From the NCBI GenBank assembly GCA_937859825.1, contig CALMAP010000301.1:3859-11199 (forward strand): a stretch of 7,341 nt of DNA, in the 5' to 3' direction. Each line of letters opens with the position of its first letter. Position 1 is the stretch's first letter. Source of the stretch: an uncultured Terriglobus sp. Its GTDB lineage: Bacteria > Acidobacteriota > Terriglobia > Terriglobales > Acidobacteriaceae. The notes below the pieces were generated by a model, which was given only the letters and a program-made list of their open reading frames with translations, ran no database searches and was not told the DNA's origin. The position numbers were made by a program, and so were the translations under genes. Positions 5,150-7,341 of this stretch are shown here, piece after piece.

Positions 5150-6760
5150 TCAGGGTGCGACACAACGAAAGCTGCTCATGCTTCCCGGGTCGCCCGTGCC
5201 GTTGTACTTCGCCTCCTGCGGCCACGGGCAGATTGGCCGCACGACGCGGGTTGAAGTGGCAGAGGCCTGCGTGCGGGTGTTCTTCGTTTTGGCTGAAGCA
5301 ACGGCTGCGCTCTTTGCCGGCAGGACCTTCACCGCCGGGATTGCCTCCGGCTTTTTCCCTGTCTCCACCCAGAGCTGTAGTGCGTCCAGCACGCCTGTGC
5401 CAGCACCGGCAGCGGGGGGCAGGCTGAGCTGGCCGAAGGTGTCCGGGCCGGGGCCGCCGGCGCAGTGCTCCATGCCGGGCACCATGTAGAGTTCAACCAC
5501 GTTGGAAGCGGCCTCCTTGCCCATCTTCCGCTCGACGCTCTTCACGTAGTCGATGGAGTTCCAGGGCGAGATTGCTGGGTCGTTCCAGCCGTGATAGATC
5601 AGCAGTTTGCCACCGCGCGCTGCCAGCGGGCCAAGGTCAGGGTTGGTGGAGTCGATTGGCTCACCCACAGTGTGCAGGGCGGCCGCAAGCGCGGTCTCCG
5701 GGTTGGCCGCGAGCGACGCCCATTTGGGATCGCTGAAAACCATGTAGCGGAAATACCCCTGCATGTAGTTGTTGCCGCCCGCGCCTCCGGGAGCGTTGCC
5801 CAGCACCCAGTCGTGCCAGGTGGGGTTTTCGTCGCCGGGTACCAGGCCGGGAAAGATCGCCTCGCCCTTTGCCGTCTTGCCACCCGCGTAGATGCGCTTC
5901 AGCGACGCCACCTGTGGCGCGGTCAGGCACTCGGTGTCCTCTTCGCCCTTGCACAAGAGCGCGTCCGGGTTGAAGTTACAGTGCTGCGGGTCGCTTATGA
6001 TGCCGTCCTTCAGGCCGTCCTGCGCGTCGCACGCGGCAAGCGAGGCACGGTTGATGGCAGGCAGCTTGAAGCTGGAGAGATAGGCCGCCGGGTCGCCGTT
6101 CACCTGCTGCGAGACGGCGAGGCCGCCCGTCACCATGCGCGCCCAGTTATTGGCGGGCGCACCTGCGAGAATGCCGTCGTAGTCCTCGGGAAAGCGCTGC
6201 GCCTCCATCAGCGCCTCGCGTCCGCCGTCGGAGCAGGCGTCGAAGTAGCTCTTCGTCTGCGGCTTGCCGTAGAAGGCCGTGACGATGTCCTTCGAGCGGA
6301 GCGCCGTCAGGTGGATGGCGCGGTAGCCGAAGTCCGCGATCTTTTCCGGATGCCGGTAGGCCCAGCTCGCGTCTTCCGCCTGCGCCTGGTGACCCGCATC
6401 GGTTCCTGAGGTCGCGTAGCCACGCTTGAGGTTGCCGGCCATCTGCCCGTAGCTGATCGAGCCCGCGAAGCCGCCGTTGCCCACGCCCAGCAGGCGGCCG
6501 TTCCACTTCTGCTTCGGCAGCCACACCTCGAAGCGGATCACCGAGTCCTGCGTTGGCCGCAGCACACCGGTCACGCGGCAGAAGGGTGGCATCTCCGTTG
6601 CATTCCCTCCGCCCGGGAAGGCGAAGGTTCCAGAGACCTGGTCCGCGGAGACGATCGTCGTCTCAGGCAGTTGCAGGTGCGTGAGGCCGCCGCAGTCCTG
6701 CGAGAACGCGGGCGCAACGGCAAGCAGGCAGGTGGCAAGGGGCAGCAGAAGTTTTGGCAT
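5150..6760 (-). CDS. Secreted tannase/feruloyl esterase family protein
   Basis: The 536-residue product belongs to the tannase/feruloyl esterase family of alpha/beta hydrolases, which cleave ester bonds of gallic, ferulic or related acids in plant material; the exact substrate cannot be read from the sequence. A signal peptide (MPKLLLPLATCLLAVAPAFS, cut near Gln) sends it out of the cytoplasm. The nucleophile motif CSDGG has Ser177, the acid is Asp394 in GWNDP, and the His is His432 in GMEHC. Cys176 and Cys433 are placed for the disulfide that links nucleophile and histidine in this family. A Ca-binding-like, Asp-rich loop lies at residues 244-261 (CDAQDGLKDGIISDPQHC). The tail RPICPWPQ is typical, but an Ala/Ser/Thr/Lys-rich segment (about 479-503) precedes it. 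ATG 6760 has GGTGA five bases upstream; GTG 6769 is an alternative. It follows the DUF4440 gene by 18 bases, probably as one unit. Confidence 0.93.
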   Translation of the reverse strand: MPKLLLPLATCLLAVAPAFSQDCGGLTHLQLPETTIVSADQVSGTFAFPGGGNATEMPPFCRVTGVLRPTQDSVIRFEVWLPKQKWNGRLLGVGNGGFAGSISYGQMAGNLKRGYATSGTDAGHQAQAEDASWAYRHPEKIADFGYRAIHLTALRSKDIVTAFYGKPQTKSYFDACSDGGREALMEAQRFPEDYDGILAGAPANNWARMVTGGLAVSQQVNGDPAAYLSSFKLPAINRASLAACDAQDGLKDGIISDPQHCNFNPDALLCKGEEDTECLTAPQVASLKRIYAGGKTAKGEAIFPGLVPGDENPTWHDWVLGNAPGGAGGNNYMQGYFRYMVFSDPKWASLAANPETALAAALHTVGEPIDSTNPDLGPLAARGGKLLIYHGWNDPAISPWNSIDYVKSVERKMGKEAASNVVELYMVPGMEHCAGGPGPDTFGQLSLPPAAGAGTGVLDALQLWVETGKKPEAIPAVKVLPAKSAAVASAKTKNTRTQASATSTRVVRPICPWPQEAKYNGTGDPGSMSSFRCVAP

Positions 6761-6778
6761 GGTGCTCACCCGCCGAGA

Positions 6779-7258
6779 CTACTGCTTCGGTTGCTGTGCG
6801 GGCAATGGGCGAATGCCGGTGAACTGTGCGCCGATCAGCTTCCATGTGCCGTTCTCGCGCTTCGCGACGAAGCTCTCGCGGACTTCGCGGGTATGCGCCT
6901 GGCCGTCCGGTCCCGTCATGGTGTAGCCCTCTTTCAGGATGGCGATGGCTGTGTCCCCGAAGACGCGGACCTCTTCTTCGGCAACGGCCATCGGCGGCCA
7001 AGGCTGCTTCTTGTCGGCGGCATAGAAGCCAAGAAATCGGTCGTGCGCATCCACTTCGCCCGCGGGCGAGACCTCGATGTAACGCTCGTCAATCAGTTTC
7101 GCCAGCGCGGCAGCGTCGTACGCCTGCTCCGCCGCTTTGAACTTCTTCACCAGGGTAGAGACTTCGGTTTCAGGGGATGCGATCTGGGCGGTGGACACTG
7201 CCCCGCCCATCAAAATCAAGAGAACACAGGTGGTTTTCAGCAAAGGCATGTGCAGCAT
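6779..7258 (-). CDS. Secreted DUF4440/SnoaL-like (NTF2-fold) protein
   Basis: This is an exported protein of about 156-159 residues with one DUF4440/SnoaL-like domain of the NTF2 fold. Visible signs are the opening helix STLVKKFKAAEQAYDAAAL, then LIDERYIEVSPAGEV, the strand pair VRVFGDTAIAILKEGYT, and the closing FVAKRENGTWKLIGAQFTGI, which are typical of the family. The fold serves as small-molecule enzyme, binding protein or subunit, and the role here is unknown. The signal peptide is PLLKTTCVLLILMGGAVSTA, cut before Gln. The start is uncertain: ATG 7258 and ATG 7249 both give a clean signal peptide, ATG 7282 and 7333 would lengthen the N-terminus, and none has a clear ribosome site. The gene ends 18 bases before the tannase ATG. 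No convincing promoter was found in the 83 bases to the window edge. Confidence 0.8.
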   Translation of the reverse strand: MLHMPLLKTTCVLLILMGGAVSTAQIASPETEVSTLVKKFKAAEQAYDAAALAKLIDERYIEVSPAGEVDAHDRFLGFYAADKKQPWPPMAVAEEEVRVFGDTAIAILKEGYTMTGPDGQAHTREVRESFVAKRENGTWKLIGAQFTGIRPLPAQQPKQ

Positions 7259-7341
7259 TACATCAGAGGCAAGGGAGCGCATTGTGATTGGAAGCAGAGC
7301 TGGACCAAACACAACCAACCCCGTGCCCACCATAGCGCACC

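Noticed and set aside
5465..6409. Open frame of 314 codons on the plus strand
   Set aside because: It is antisense to the tannase gene and resembles no protein family.

Overview
The window looks like part of a chromosome from an Acidobacteriota bacterium of the Terriglobia type (Terriglobus, Granulicella or Edaphobacter-like). This is inference from the moderately high GC content, from the style of the proteins (secreted proteins cleaved just before a Gln, a tannase/feruloyl esterase, a DUF4440 protein, receiver-like proteins with an ISSRKLVLE helix) and from close packing. No rRNA, tRNA, CRISPR array or insertion sequence was seen.

Layout. At the left end, on the plus strand, are the 3' end of an isoprenylcysteine-carboxyl-methyltransferase-like membrane protein gene and a secreted DUF3108 protein with a probable TTG start. 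They converge, five bases apart, on a long run of minus-strand genes. Read in the direction of transcription from the right end, these are: a secreted DUF4440/SnoaL-like protein and a secreted tannase/feruloyl esterase (two-gene unit); a 63-residue membrane protein; a ParD/ParE-type antitoxin-toxin pair in which both genes carry a single-base frameshift; a stretch of about 300 bases without a gene; then prfA (release factor 1) and prmC (release-factor glutamine methyltransferase) with a one-base overlap, followed closely by two tandem, diverged receiver-like proteins.

How the genes work together. PrmC methylates the GGQ glutamine of RF1, so prfA-prmC is a functional pair for translation termination. 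The two receiver-like genes behind it have good ribosome binding sites and short gaps, so they probably share the transcript. Both have Asn where a receiver domain has its phosphorylated Asp, and they lack the other switch residues, so they look like phosphorylation-independent pseudo-receivers that arose by duplication. The DUF4440-tannase pair is probably an exported unit acting on plant-derived esters.

No clearly new multi-gene system is evident. The points most worth a second look are the double frameshift in the toxin-antitoxin pair, including a possible translational restart that would make only the C-terminal half of the antitoxin, and the tandem pseudo-receivers attached to prfA-prmC.
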